DNA from: Phycisphaerae bacterium
Lineage (GTDB): Bacteria; Planctomycetota; Phycisphaerae; UBA1845
Reading direction: 5' to 3'
Assembly: GCA_016929015.1 (NCBI GenBank)
Contig: JAFGJQ010000074.1
Location: 1 to 38,316, forward strand
DNA: 38,316 nucleotides
Translations under genes and position numbers: made by a program
The notes under the pieces: generated by a model
Told to the model about the DNA's origin: nothing
Database searches by the model: none
What the model saw: the letters and a program-made list of their open reading frames with translations, nothing else
Shown here: in pieces, positions 1 through 11,712 of the stretch
Layout of the letters: each line of letters opens with the position of its first letter
Position numbering within the stretch: position 1 is the first letter of the stretch

Positions 1-502
1 GCACGTCCGGGTTGGCGAACAGGTCCACGTAGCGGCGGCGATACCGCAGCTCCACGTCGGTCAGACCGTGCCATTTCTCCGGCGGCGGCAGCAGGGACTT
101 CGTCTGCAGTACAAACCCGTCCGCCCAGACCGTCAATTCACCGGTCTTGGTCAGGCCCAGGAACCCGTCCACGGCGATGATGTCGCCCAGATCCAGCAGC
201 TTGATCACCGGCCAGGACTCGGCCAGCGCCTTCTTCGACAGCCCAACCTGAATCCGCCCGCCGCCGTCCTGAACGGTCAAAAAGACCAGGCTTCCCATCA
301 CCCGCTGGAGCATCACCCGGCCCGCCACGCGGGCACGCGCGCCCTCCGCCGATTCCCCGGGCCCCAGGCCCAGCCCCTCGCCCTTCGTCCGAACCGACGC
401 AATCGGCTCGACGTCCGGCAATCGCCGTCCGTACGGGTCAACATTCAACTCGCGCAGCTTCTCCAGCTTGCGAAGGCGGTCTTCTTTCAGTCGGTGATCC
501 AA
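1..502 (-). CDS. lysS: Lysyl-tRNA synthetase, class II (N-terminal part, runs off the window)
   Basis: Charges tRNA-Lys with lysine in the cytoplasm. Only the N-terminal ~167 residues are inside the window, and the gene continues past base 1. I translated the minus strand by hand, since the ORF track shows only shadows here. The fragment contains the OB-fold anticodon-binding domain, with segments such as VAGRVMLQRVMGSLVFLTVQD and, further on, DLGDIIAVDGFLGLTKTGEL, ending in the RRRYVDLFANPDV stretch typical of LysS before the catalytic domain. The start is TTG at 502-500, preceded by a GAGG Shine-Dalgarno-like motif six bases upstream; no in-frame ATG lies nearby. It is the last visible gene of a minus-strand series starting at dnaA. 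Family identity is confident; the TTG start is less so. Confidence 0.9.
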   Translation of the reverse strand, partial: MDHRLKEDRLRKLEKLRELNVDPYGRRLPDVEPIASVRTKGEGLGLGPGESAEGARARVAGRVMLQRVMGSLVFLTVQDGGGRIQVGLSKKALAESWPVIKLLDLGDIIAVDGFLGLTKTGELTVWADGFVLQTKSLLPPPEKWHGLTDVELRYRRRYVDLFANPDV

Positions 503-568
503 GGTTTTCCTCGCCTGAAGCCGGTGGCGCACCGGCGGGCCGGATGGTAGCACGCCCGATAGGTCCGA

Positions 569-1255
569 TCAACGCCGCCGGCCATCGACCGTCGGCAACA
601 AGGAACGCGGATCGCCGATCAGCACCTCTGCCTGGTCCACGAGGATCGCAAATGCCGCCCGCTCCCCCGGGGCAAAAACCGGTCGACCGAACGTGCTCAG
701 CGCCCGTTCGACCGCAAAGGCCAGACCCTCAAACGTGTCATAGCTGTGCAGCCGGCGGTTGGCGACCCATTGGGCCAGCAGGGCGCGCGTGACGGACACG
801 TCCACGCCATAGCCGTCACACACCGTGGGCAGCACGTCGCTGTCGTGCAACCGACGGATGGCGTCGTAGCAGGCCTGGGCCCCGGCCGGATCGGCCCGGA
901 CCAACAGGCGATCGAGCAACAATTCCGCCGCCACGTGCGGCAGCAGCCATCGCGTCCAGTGGTCCGCCAGGAGGGGAACCTCCCGCCGCGTAAAGGTTGT
1001 CAGAGCCTGCATCAGAGACACGAAGGGAACGCTTCCGTGGAAGGCCGCATCCGCTTGTACATGACAACGGATCCCCTCCGCCAGATCGGCCAGAGGTTCC
1101 TGCTGATGGCCGGCCGCGTCCGTTCCGTTCCACGGCGCGGGCCGGTGAGTTCGCCGGGCCCCGGCGTACCGGATCAGGTCCGGCAGGATGCTCCCTGCCG
1201 TCAGCAGCGGCCGATCCATCGGCAGAACCAATGTGGCATGTGCAAAGTAGTTCAT
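569..1255 (-). CDS. Hypothetical protein with MNYFAH N-terminus (AcpH/DUF479-like appearance)
   Basis: Uncharacterised protein of about 228 residues. The ORF track opens at a GTG at 1306, but the ATG at 1255 gives the N-terminus MNYFAHATLVLP. That resembles the MNYLAH start of acyl carrier protein phosphodiesterase (DUF479)-type helical proteins, so I prefer it; neither start has a good ribosome-binding site. The body is Ala/Leu/His-rich and looks all-helical, with histidines and aspartates (GIRCHVQADAAFH, RRLHDSDVLP) that could bind metal, but no defining catalytic motif is certain. It sits between lysS and gyrB on the same strand. The link to ACP hydrolases is inference from the N-terminus and general look only. 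It has no signal peptide or membrane segment. Confidence 0.65.
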   Translation of the reverse strand: MNYFAHATLVLPMDRPLLTAGSILPDLIRYAGARRTHRPAPWNGTDAAGHQQEPLADLAEGIRCHVQADAAFHGSVPFVSLMQALTTFTRREVPLLADHWTRWLLPHVAAELLLDRLLVRADPAGAQACYDAIRRLHDSDVLPTVCDGYGVDVSVTRALLAQWVANRRLHSYDTFEGLAFAVERALSTFGRPVFAPGERAAFAILVDQAEVLIGDPRSLLPTVDGRRR

Positions 1256-1338
1256 GGACCCGTCGGAGGTCACCGGCCGCCGGCGGCTTGTTAGCCGTCG
1301 GGGCACGATGGAGTCCGTCGCCCGGCTGATCCCCCTGC

Positions 1339-4400
<3,062 letters not shown>

Positions 4401-4406
4401 CCGCCG

Positions 4407-5510
4407 CTAGGACAGGTTCAACGGCATGACAACGTACAGCATATTCGGGCCGCAACGAAGAATCCCCGGCCGATTGGACGCCTTCAGCTCCAGCGTGACC
4501 CGGTCTGACTCCACGACCTTCAGCGCGTCCACCAGGAACACCGGGTTAAACCCGATGTCCAGCGGCTCTCCCTGAAAAGCCGCCAACATGCGGACCACCG
4601 CCTCCCCCTCTTCCGGCGCCCGCCCGGTCAGGACGAGTTCATCGCCCTGGAACGACAGCTTCACACTTCGCGATTCATCGTTGGTCAGCAGGGCAGCTCG
4701 CCGGATGGCGCTGAGGAACTCCGCCGTGTTCAAATCCGCCTGCTTATCACTGTCCGTCGGGATCACGTCGCGATAGTTGGGGAACTGCCCCTCGACCAGG
4801 GCGGAGGTCACCGTCGCCCGGCTGGAACGGAGCACGACCTGGTTCTCGTTCTCGGTCACGCTGATTCCGACGTCTCCCTCCGCCTCCCCCACAATCCGCA
4901 TGAAGAGGTTCAGCGCCTTGATGGGGATGATGGCCCGAAGCGAGCGGTCGGTGGTCGTCTTGGGCTTGCCTTCCGCGTGAGACAGACGCCGGCCGTCGGT
5001 GGCCGTCAGGGACAGATGCCCCTTCTGCAACTCCCACAGGACGCCGTTGATCGCATACCGGCTTGTTTCCCGCGCCGCGGCGAAGGCCGTCCAGCCCACC
5101 AGCCGCCGCAGCTCCCCCGTCTCCAGTTCAAAGTCCGCCGGACCGCCCCCCGAAGGGACCGGGGGAAACTCCCGCGTGTCCTGTTGATAGATCTGGAAAT
5201 GGCTGTCCTGCCCGCGCACGTGGCACAGCCCCTCGCCGGTCTCCAGCAACAGGGTTTCATCCCCCGACTCCCGAACGATTTGCGAGAGCTTGTCGGCGGA
5301 GACCAGGATGTCTCCCTTCTCCTCCACCTCCACCTGGGTCACGGTGAAGGAAACGCTCATCTCCAGGTCGGTCGCCTTCAGCACGCAGCAGTCGCCTTGT
5401 GCCTCCATGAGCACGCACTGAAGAATCGGCTTGGGAGTTCGAGAGGTCGTCACACCGCTGACCGCCGCGAGCCCCTCCGCAAGTTCATGGCGATTGACAC
5501 GCAGTTTCAT
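4407..5510 (-). CDS. dnaN: DNA polymerase III sliding clamp (beta subunit)
   Basis: Processivity clamp that encircles DNA and tethers the polymerase. The 367-residue length is the family norm. It starts MKLRVNRHELAEGLAAVSGV and has the three-fold clamp architecture. Recognisable landmarks are KPILQCVLMEA, LKATDLEMSVSF, ILVSADKLSQIVRE, SRYAINGVLWE, LTATDGRRLSHAEG, and the C-terminal FLVDALKV...YVVMPLNLS, equivalent to the YVIMPMRL ending of the E. coli protein. The start is ATG at 5510. The gene lies downstream of dnaA on the same strand, with 266 bases between them, and is followed six bases later by the DUF721 gene. dnaN, dciA-like and gyrB are probably cotranscribed. Confidence 0.96.
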   Translation of the reverse strand: MKLRVNRHELAEGLAAVSGVTTSRTPKPILQCVLMEAQGDCCVLKATDLEMSVSFTVTQVEVEEKGDILVSADKLSQIVRESGDETLLLETGEGLCHVRGQDSHFQIYQQDTREFPPVPSGGGPADFELETGELRRLVGWTAFAAARETSRYAINGVLWELQKGHLSLTATDGRRLSHAEGKPKTTTDRSLRAIIPIKALNLFMRIVGEAEGDVGISVTENENQVVLRSSRATVTSALVEGQFPNYRDVIPTDSDKQADLNTAEFLSAIRRAALLTNDESRSVKLSFQGDELVLTGRAPEEGEAVVRMLAAFQGEPLDIGFNPVFLVDALKVVESDRVTLELKASNRPGILRCGPNMLYVVMPLNLS

Positions 5511-5776
5511 GCGGAACTCTCTGTTGTTGATCCCCCTTCTGGGGAATGGAAGTAGAAAAAAACAGTATCCGTCTTATGGCCTGTGAGAAGCGTCACTTCC
5601 GCCGGGCACAAATCCGTAACCTACTAGTATACCGGCGTTTCCACGATCTGCCAGCCTGCCTGCATTGGTGACAGACCTGTAACGGCTTTTCAGAGATCTC
5701 ACGGTCTTGCTCAGGCGTCTGATGGTTCACTGCACGACTCAACAGAATCGTGGCCGGACTATGCGCAAACCTCACA
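5511..5776. other. dnaA-dnaN intergenic region, possible dnaN promoter
   Basis: 266 bases with no convincing gene. The 85-residue minus-strand ORF overlapping the dnaA end has no recognisable features and is probably spurious. On the minus strand a TATACT hexamer (5631-5626) is a good -10 match about 115 bases upstream of dnaN, but I found no clear -35 at proper spacing. No consensus DnaA box (TTATCCACA) was seen here. The length suggests dnaN has its own promoter in addition to read-through from dnaA. Confidence 0.3.
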
Positions 5777-7144
5777 TCACTTGTGCCCGGGCGCATGAGC
5801 CGTGCCGGCCGGCCGACGCTGCAGGACCCGGGTGATTTCCTGGAGAGCATCGTCGAGCTTGGTTTCGTCTGCCCGCAATGTTCCGATCAGGCGGCTGGCG
5901 TGCAACACGGTGGTGTGATCGCGTCCGCCGAAATACGCCCCGATTTCCTCCAGGCTGTGAGAGGTCAGCTCGCGAGCCAGATACATGCACACCTGGCGGG
6001 GCCGGGCGATGGACTTGTGTCGCTTGCGCCCCTGAATGTCGCCCAGGCGGACATTGTACCACGCCGTGACGGCCTGCAGGATGTCCTGGATCGTGATGGA
6101 GGACGGGGCTTCCCGCTTGCCAAGGGCCTCGTACGCCACCGCCATGTCAATCTGGCCGCCCTTCATCTGGCTCATGGCGTCGATTTTGACCAGGGCGCCC
6201 TCCAACTCGCGAATGTTACTGTCCACTCGCGAGGCGATGAACCGCACCACGTCTTCCGGCACCTCGATGCACCGGACCTTGGCCTTCTTGCGGATGATGG
6301 CCATCCGCGTCTCCAGGCACGGCGCGTCGATCCGGGCGACCAGCCCGGAGTTGAACCGGCTGACCAAACGCTCCTCCAGGCTGGGAATCTCCGAGGGGGA
6401 GCAGTCGGCCGACAAAACGATCTGCCGCTGGCCCTGGTGCAGTGTGTTGAACGTGTGAAAAAACTCTTCCTGGCTGCGTTCCCGCTCGGCTAGAAACTGG
6501 ATGTCATCAATCACCAGAGCATCCACATGGCGATAACGATAGCGGAATCGGTTTAACGCGCCCCGCTCCACCGCCTCGATGAAGTGATTGATGAATGTTT
6601 CACAGGAAATGTACAGGGCCTGCAGTTGCTCCGGCCGCTCTTGGACCCCGTGGCAGATGGCCTGCAGCAGATGAGTCTTACCCAACCCCACATTCCCGTG
6701 GACAAACAGTGGGTTGTACGCCCGGCCGGGGCTTTCTGCCGCTGCAACGGCCGCGGCGTGGGCCAGTCGGTTGCAGGGACCGATGACGAAGTTTTCAAAG
6801 ACGTAGTCTGAGTTCAGGGCCAGACCGCCGTCCTCACGGACAAACGAGGGGGTCCGCCCATATTCATCTTCCAGTTCCTCCGTGCTGCTCGAGCCGAAGG
6901 CCACGCTGACCAGCCGGCCCGTGGCGGCTTGGGTCGCTTCGGCGAACGGGCGGGCGCAGTGCTGTTTCAGGTATCGCATCTGAGCAGGATTGCTCGCAGT
7001 GACGGTTAACACGCCATTGCTCAGGCCGCCGGGCTCCAGGTGAACGAACCAGCCCCGTACGAGGTCCGGATGATTCAGCCGCACATGAGCCATGATGTCC
7101 GTCCACAGGGACGCACCGATGGTTGTCATTGTCTCCACAAACAC
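5777..7144 (-). CDS. dnaA: Chromosomal replication initiator protein DnaA
   Basis: AAA+ initiator that binds DnaA boxes and melts the origin. The 455 residues comprise a domain I-like N-terminus (LWTDIMAHVRLNHPDLV), a short variable linker, the AAA+ domain opening at YVFENFVIGPCNRLAHA, Walker A GNVGLGKTH (about residues 150-158), Walker B VIDDIQFL (about 211-218), a sensor and Arg-finger region (SLEERLVSRFNSGLVARI), and the domain IV DNA-binding helix with the signature GGRDHTTVLHA. The start is ambiguous: the track uses GTG at 7144, but ATG at 7129 (MTTIGASLW) has GGAG just upstream, although spaced too closely. It is the first gene of the minus-strand replication cluster and diverges from the topoisomerase VI genes. 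Confidence 0.97.
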   Translation of the reverse strand: MFVETMTTIGASLWTDIMAHVRLNHPDLVRGWFVHLEPGGLSNGVLTVTASNPAQMRYLKQHCARPFAEATQAATGRLVSVAFGSSSTEELEDEYGRTPSFVREDGGLALNSDYVFENFVIGPCNRLAHAAAVAAAESPGRAYNPLFVHGNVGLGKTHLLQAICHGVQERPEQLQALYISCETFINHFIEAVERGALNRFRYRYRHVDALVIDDIQFLAERERSQEEFFHTFNTLHQGQRQIVLSADCSPSEIPSLEERLVSRFNSGLVARIDAPCLETRMAIIRKKAKVRCIEVPEDVVRFIASRVDSNIRELEGALVKIDAMSQMKGGQIDMAVAYEALGKREAPSSITIQDILQAVTAWYNVRLGDIQGRKRHKSIARPRQVCMYLARELTSHSLEEIGAYFGGRDHTTVLHASRLIGTLRADETKLDDALQEITRVLQRRPAGTAHAPGHK

Positions 7145-7497
7145 CCTGAACGACCTCGCACGTGAGCGGTGGACCGCGCAGTGCGCCCGCTCTCCGTGAG
7201 GTCAGTATGTAACACTTTACTACATCGCAAGTTACACTATAGACACGTTCGCCGTAGCGACGTGGACCGTATTGTACCATGAACCGTTATTTTCGCCATC
7301 CCCAAAAGAAAATCACAGCTTGTACACACCGTGGGGCGGTCGGTGTGGTCTCCCGGTGCGCAGCGTGGGATTGGCCGGGCGGCCGAGCTACGCTGATGCG
7401 TTTTCCACCTGTGAGCCGACCTAGGGGGAGTAGGTGGCTTGATGGAACGAGCGGCACCGCTACGATGGCGGTGAACGGAGGTTAACTGCCCAGCGAA
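7145..7497. other. Divergent dnaA / topoisomerase VI intergenic region; candidate oriC
   Basis: About 350 bases with no protein-like ORF, between divergent dnaA and topoisomerase VI B. A locally AT-rich stretch (about 7204-7241) stands out against the GC-rich surroundings. Two imperfect DnaA-box-like nonamers are visible, TTGTACACA (7319-7327) and TTTTCCACC (7399-7407), each two mismatches or so from TTATCCACA. A 6-base inverted repeat CCACCT/AGGTGG lies near 7405-7437. Position beside dnaA plus the AT-rich patch make it a plausible origin, but two poor boxes are weak evidence. GC skew across the whole chromosome would be needed. Confidence 0.3.
7208..7236. promoter_or_regulatory. Inverted repeat TGTAAC-N17-GTTACA upstream of dnaA
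   Basis: TGTAAC (7208-7213) and GTTACA (7231-7236) form a perfect 6-base inverted repeat 17 bases apart within the AT-rich patch, about 65-90 bases upstream of the dnaA start. A -10-like TATAGT on the minus strand (7242-7237) abuts it. Such a half-site pair is compatible with a dimeric regulator binding one helical face, but the regulator is unknown and the promoter lacks a good -35. Confidence 0.35.
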
Positions 7498-7515
7498 TTG
7501 GCCAGGACGGCAGCG

Positions 7516-9438
7516 ATGAGACAGACCGGAGCGTCGTCCCCGGCGGCCGGGGAGTCCCAACTGACTCTCTCGTTTTCAGACGGCCGGCCGGGGTTGTCCC
7601 CAACGGAAACTGTGAAAAGAGCCCCAAAACCCAAACCGGCGGCGGCCAAGACGCGCCCCGGCCGCACGCGCGGCCTGTCCGCCGAGGACATGGCCAGGCA
7701 ACAGCGAGAGATATCCGTCTCGGAGTTTTTCGCGAAGAACCGCCATCTGCTCGGATTCGACAACAAGCGTAAGGCCATGCTGACCACCGTGAAAGAAGCG
7801 GTGGACAACAGCCTTGATGCCTGTGAAGAGGCTGGCATTCTGCCGGACATCTGGATTGAGGTTTCCCAGCTTACCGAAGACCGTTTTTGCGTCTGCGTAC
7901 GCGACAACGGGCCAGGAATCGTGAAACAACAGATTCCCAATATCTTTGGCAAGCTGCTTTATGGTTCGAAATTTCATAGACTTAAGATGGCTCGGGGGCA
8001 GCAGGGAATTGGCATCAGCGCCGCGGGGATGTACGGGCTGCTGACCACGGGCAAGCCCATCAGCATCATCAGTAGGATCGCGGGCAAGAAGGACGCCCAC
8101 CATTACAAGCTGGCCATCGACACCAAGAAGAACAAGCCGGACATCATCCATGACGACGCGGTGGAGGTGGATTGGGAGCACGGCACCCGCGTCGAGATCG
8201 AGCTGGAGGCCAGCTACGCCAAGGGCCGCCAGAGCGTGGACGAGTACGTCGAGCAGACGGCCATCGCGAACCCGCACGGGAGTTTTGCGTACCAACTGCC
8301 CACGGGCGAGGTCCGGGAGTACCCACGCAGCGTACACGAACTGCCGCCGGCCCCCCGCGAGATCAAGCCCCATCCGTACGGCATCGAGCTGGGCACGCTC
8401 ATGAAGATGCTGAAGGAGACGGAGTGTCAGCAGGTGGGGGCGTTTCTCCAGACGGAGTTCTCCCGGGTCAGCCCGACCATCTCCAGGTCCGTCTGTGATA
8501 CCGCCGGCCTCACGCCGCGCACCTGGGTGAAGACGGTCGACCCCCAGACGGCCGAGAAGCTCTTCAACGCCCTGCAGAAAACGCGCATCATGGCGCCGGC
8601 CACCAACTGCCTGGCCCCGATCGGGGCGGAGGCGATCCTGGCCGGCCTGCTGAAGGGGATCAAGGCGGAGTTCTACACCGCGACCACCCGGCCCCCGGCC
8701 GTCTACCGCGGTAACCCGTTCCAGATTGAGGTCGGCATTGCCTACGGCGGGGAACTCGGCGGGGACTGGCTCCGCAGCGACAAGAGCAACGGCGACGCGT
8801 CGGCCCCGCCGGAGACCCGCGTGCTCCGCTTCGCCAACCGCGTGCCGCTGCTCTACCAGCAGAGCGGGTGCAGCATGTACCGATCTGTCGTGGAGACCGG
8901 CTGGAACAAGTACGGCCTGTCCCAATCGCGCGGCTCGCTGCCCGCGGCGCCGATGGTTGTGCTGGTGCACATGGCCAGTGTCTGGGTGCCGTTCACGTCG
9001 GAGTCGAAGGAGGCCATTGCCGACTACGACGAGATTCGCAAAGAGATCAAGCTGGCGATTGCCGAGTGCGGGCGGCGGCTGGGCGTCCTGCTGAGGCGTA
9101 AGCGGACGAAGGTGGCGTATGCCCGCCGGCGTGATGTGTTTACACGCTACATTGATGAGGTGGTCAACGCCGTCGGCGAGATGACCCGCGTGAACCGGAC
9201 CGAGTTTCGCGGACACTTGCTGAAGCTGTCCGAACGGTACACCGCGGCGGCGGACATGGATTTTGACGATCACGGGAAAGTGATTCGCAAGTCTGCCGAG
9301 CCGGGCCTGGCGGACACGGTTGTGGTGGATCGAAGCGATGACGGCGAGCCGGACGAGCCGGAACAGGGCGTTCTGTTTGAGGATGAGGCGCCCCCGCCGC
9401 CGACAAGAAAGCCCGCCCGCCCGAGGCGCAAGAAATAG
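7516..9438 (+). CDS. top6B: DNA topoisomerase VI subunit B
   Basis: ATPase subunit of the type IIB topoisomerase, which relaxes and decatenates DNA together with subunit A. The GHKL Bergerat fold is clear: KEAVDNSLDACEEAG, VRDNGPGI and the ATP-lid motif GQQGIGISAAGMYG. An H2TH-like middle region and the transducer domain follow, the latter with FANRVPLLYQQSGC, VPFTSESKEAIADYDEI and KVAYARRRDVFTRYI. The C-terminus is a Pro/Arg/Lys-rich tail. At about 640 residues it is slightly longer than archaeal B subunits (about 530), mostly from N- and C-terminal extensions. I chose the ATG at 7516; the track opens at TTG 7498, and a GGAGG lies further upstream at 7477-7481, so the true start could be a few codons earlier. 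It is followed 30 bases later by subunit A. Confidence 0.95.
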   Translation: MRQTGASSPAAGESQLTLSFSDGRPGLSPTETVKRAPKPKPAAAKTRPGRTRGLSAEDMARQQREISVSEFFAKNRHLLGFDNKRKAMLTTVKEAVDNSLDACEEAGILPDIWIEVSQLTEDRFCVCVRDNGPGIVKQQIPNIFGKLLYGSKFHRLKMARGQQGIGISAAGMYGLLTTGKPISIISRIAGKKDAHHYKLAIDTKKNKPDIIHDDAVEVDWEHGTRVEIELEASYAKGRQSVDEYVEQTAIANPHGSFAYQLPTGEVREYPRSVHELPPAPREIKPHPYGIELGTLMKMLKETECQQVGAFLQTEFSRVSPTISRSVCDTAGLTPRTWVKTVDPQTAEKLFNALQKTRIMAPATNCLAPIGAEAILAGLLKGIKAEFYTATTRPPAVYRGNPFQIEVGIAYGGELGGDWLRSDKSNGDASAPPETRVLRFANRVPLLYQQSGCSMYRSVVETGWNKYGLSQSRGSLPAAPMVVLVHMASVWVPFTSESKEAIADYDEIRKEIKLAIAECGRRLGVLLRRKRTKVAYARRRDVFTRYIDEVVNAVGEMTRVNRTEFRGHLLKLSERYTAAADMDFDDHGKVIRKSAEPGLADTVVVDRSDDGEPDEPEQGVLFEDEAPPPPTRKPARPRRKK

Positions 9439-9468
9439 GGTCCGCCATGCGGACCAGAAGTCCCGAAT

Positions 9469-10632
9469 ATGCCCAAGACTCCGAAGAAACCCAAAGCATC
9501 CGCATCAGCCGCCACGCCATCGCCTCGCCGTGCCAAGCGCGACGGGCAGGCCACGCAGGCCAGGCTTGCCAAGCTGGCCGACGCCGTTGTTGCCCTGGCG
9601 GAGAAGCAGAAGGACCCGTTTGTGGACATCCCCATTCGGGCCCTGAGCAACGTCAGCTTCAACGAGAAGACCCGCTACATCGAGATGGGCGACAAGACCC
9701 AGCGGCGGAATTTCTTCAACTACGGGCAGGCCAAGCGGTTCATGCAGACCGTGCTGGTTGCGTCCAAGTGCAAGCAACTGGTGGACGAGGACAAGACGGC
9801 CAGCATTCGTCAGATTTACTACCTGGCCAAGCACACCATCAAGGGCACCAACGAGAAGACGTTCGACGACCAGGACGAGTCCGACCCGGTCCTGGAGGAC
9901 CTGGAAGTGGCGCTGGACTCCCTGCGGGAAGAGCTGCACATCTTCGCGAGCAATCGCGGCAACCTGGTGGGCCCGATCACGCTGGTGGACTCCGGCAACG
10001 AACTGGACTGCACCCGTATGGGCTCGGCCGGCTACGCCGTGCCCAGCATCGTCGAGCCGGACATCATCCAGTTCAAAAAGTGCAAGGCGAAGTTCATCCT
10101 GCACGTCGAAAAAGACACGGTGTGGCGCCGCTTCTACGAGGACCGCTTCTGGGAGAAGCACAACTGCATCGTTTCGCACGGCTCCGGCCAGCCTACCCGC
10201 GGGATGCGCCGGCTGCTCCACCGCATGCACAACGAGCTGAAGCTGCCGGTCTACGCGCTGCTCGATTGCGACCCGTGGGGGTACTACATCTACTCCGTCA
10301 TCAAGCAGGGCTCGATCAACCTGGCCTATGAATCGCGGCGGATGGCCGTCCCCGAGGCGGTGTTCATCGGCGTTTCCGCGTTCGACTATGAGCGCTACGA
10401 TCTGAGCGACGACGTGAAGCTGGGCCTGGACAGCGCCGATGTGAAGCGCTGCAAGCAGATCCTGGCGTACCCGTGGTTCGCGGGCAAACGCCCCTGGGAG
10501 AAGGAAATCAAGAAGCTCGTCCGCAACGGCTTCAAGATGGAAGTCGAGGCCCTCTGCAACAAATCGCTCAGCTTTGTTACGGAAGAATACGTCCCGGCCA
10601 AGCTGAAGGACAGAAAGCAGTGGCTGGATTGA
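9469..10632 (+). CDS. top6A: DNA topoisomerase VI subunit A (Spo11-like)
   Basis: DNA-cleaving subunit of topoisomerase VI, homologous to the meiotic nuclease Spo11. It has 387 residues with a Lys/Pro/Ala-rich N-terminal tail of about 45. The 5Y-CAP (winged-helix) domain holds the catalytic tyrosine in SIRQIYYLAKH. By alignment with the Spo11 RDIFYS motif, the second Tyr (about residue 118) should form the phosphotyrosyl link. The Toprim domain shows HVEKDTVW and the acidic pair in LLDCDPWGYYIYS, which bind Mg2+. The Spo11/TopVI-A GSG(Q)PTRG and VPEAVFIGVSAFDYERYDL segments are also present. It lies 30 bases downstream of subunit B, almost certainly in one operon. Confidence 0.95.
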   Translation: MPKTPKKPKASASAATPSPRRAKRDGQATQARLAKLADAVVALAEKQKDPFVDIPIRALSNVSFNEKTRYIEMGDKTQRRNFFNYGQAKRFMQTVLVASKCKQLVDEDKTASIRQIYYLAKHTIKGTNEKTFDDQDESDPVLEDLEVALDSLREELHIFASNRGNLVGPITLVDSGNELDCTRMGSAGYAVPSIVEPDIIQFKKCKAKFILHVEKDTVWRRFYEDRFWEKHNCIVSHGSGQPTRGMRRLLHRMHNELKLPVYALLDCDPWGYYIYSVIKQGSINLAYESRRMAVPEAVFIGVSAFDYERYDLSDDVKLGLDSADVKRCKQILAYPWFAGKRPWEKEIKKLVRNGFKMEVEALCNKSLSFVTEEYVPAKLKDRKQWLD

Positions 10633-10670
10633 CGGACGCTCGTGCGCCGGGGCGGATCGTGCGATGATCG

Positions 10671-11657
10671 ATGTCGCTTCCTTTTCGCATCTATCACCTG
10701 AAGCTGCCCGACATCGGAAAACGCGCCGGCCGGGCGCGCGAACGTTTGCGCCGAGCCCGCCTGGCGGCCGCCTCGGCGCATCCTGACTTTCAGAAGCGCC
10801 TGCCCCACCGGGCGATCGAACTGGCCTGCCTGCGTAAGCAGCGCCTGGGTGATCTTGGCGTTCGTCGTTTTCGCCGCAGCCTTCGGGACATCCTGTCTCC
10901 GCTTGCGCCCGGAACGGTCATTGTGGCCAACTACGGCCCGACGGACGACGAAGGGGTCGCGCCGCCCTTTCCCGTGCCCACCGACGTGCCCTTCGAACCC
11001 GCGGATTTGAACAGCGGGGACGGACCGAACCTCGTTGAGGTCAACTTGCGGGCCCAGGGTTTGTCAATAGACGACTGGATGAACTCGTTGGGTGACAAGG
11101 TACCGCCGCTGGAGATGTACGCACGCAGAAACCCCTCGGCGACATCGAAACCCCCGGAGTATTCCGATACGCGGAAAAGAGCATCGCAGAAACAAGGCGG
11201 CCTTGCACTCCTTCGGCGAGTTTGCGGTGCAGTCGGGCGTGTTGTGGGCTTGTTGATCCTGTTTGGTCTGATGCTGAGTCCTGTGTTGGTCATTGCCGGC
11301 TTGTTCTACTGGAATCCGCAATCCGGGTTTCTTTGTGTTTCCATCGGCGTGGTTCTGCTCGGCCTGTTGTCAATGGTCACGTTGATCGCCGGCAGGCACT
11401 GGTGGGCGGTTCCCGGCGGAATTGTACGCGTGGATCACCGGCTATGGCGATCTCAGCGTGATGTCCGCGTGTACCGCAGCGCAAATACTCCGCTGTTTGT
11501 CGATTATGGCGAATCGAAAGGGTATGTCCTATTCCGCGGCCGCCTGGCCACCATCCCCGCGAGCTGGACCCTGCTGGCCGCGTGGCTCAGCACGGCCCGC
11601 AGCCCGACGGATGAGGAAATCCTGGCGTTCGTCGGCCCCGACGCCCGCCTGGCATGA
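10671..11657 (+). CDS. Hypothetical protein with two transmembrane helices
   Basis: I do not recognise this 328-residue protein. Its N-terminal ~70 residues are strongly basic (many Arg and Leu, helical). A polar, Pro-rich middle of about 100 residues follows, then two adjacent hydrophobic segments (GLLILFGLMLSPVLVIAGLF and VSIGVVLLGLLSMVTLIAG, about residues 190-245) that should form a membrane hairpin. The C-terminal ~75 residues look beta-rich (WWAVPGGIVRVDHRLW, GKGYVLF-like turns) and could be a PH-like domain, which is a guess. It starts 38 bases after topoisomerase VI A on the same strand, so it may be cotranscribed. It converges with nadE. Confidence 0.7.
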   Translation: MSLPFRIYHLKLPDIGKRAGRARERLRRARLAAASAHPDFQKRLPHRAIELACLRKQRLGDLGVRRFRRSLRDILSPLAPGTVIVANYGPTDDEGVAPPFPVPTDVPFEPADLNSGDGPNLVEVNLRAQGLSIDDWMNSLGDKVPPLEMYARRNPSATSKPPEYSDTRKRASQKQGGLALLRRVCGAVGRVVGLLILFGLMLSPVLVIAGLFYWNPQSGFLCVSIGVVLLGLLSMVTLIAGRHWWAVPGGIVRVDHRLWRSQRDVRVYRSANTPLFVDYGESKGYVLFRGRLATIPASWTLLAAWLSTARSPTDEEILAFVGPDARLA

Positions 11658-11675
11658 AGCACGATCGACACGCCA

Positions 11676-11712
11676 GCGCGTGCTTCACTTCGTGCCTTTG
11701 TGCCTCTGAGAA
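11676..11712. repeat. Short GTGCC(T/G)-rich repeat at the end of nadE
   Basis: On the plus strand, near-repeats CGTGCTTCA, CGTGCCTTTG and TGTGCCTC follow one another. On the minus strand this reads GGCACAAA then GGCACGAAG. The unit resembles the CACGAAG-type heptameric repeats I recall from several bacterial genomes, but I cannot verify that link. The minus-strand copy encodes the last residues of NadE (RHKGTK) and its stop. Confidence 0.35.
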
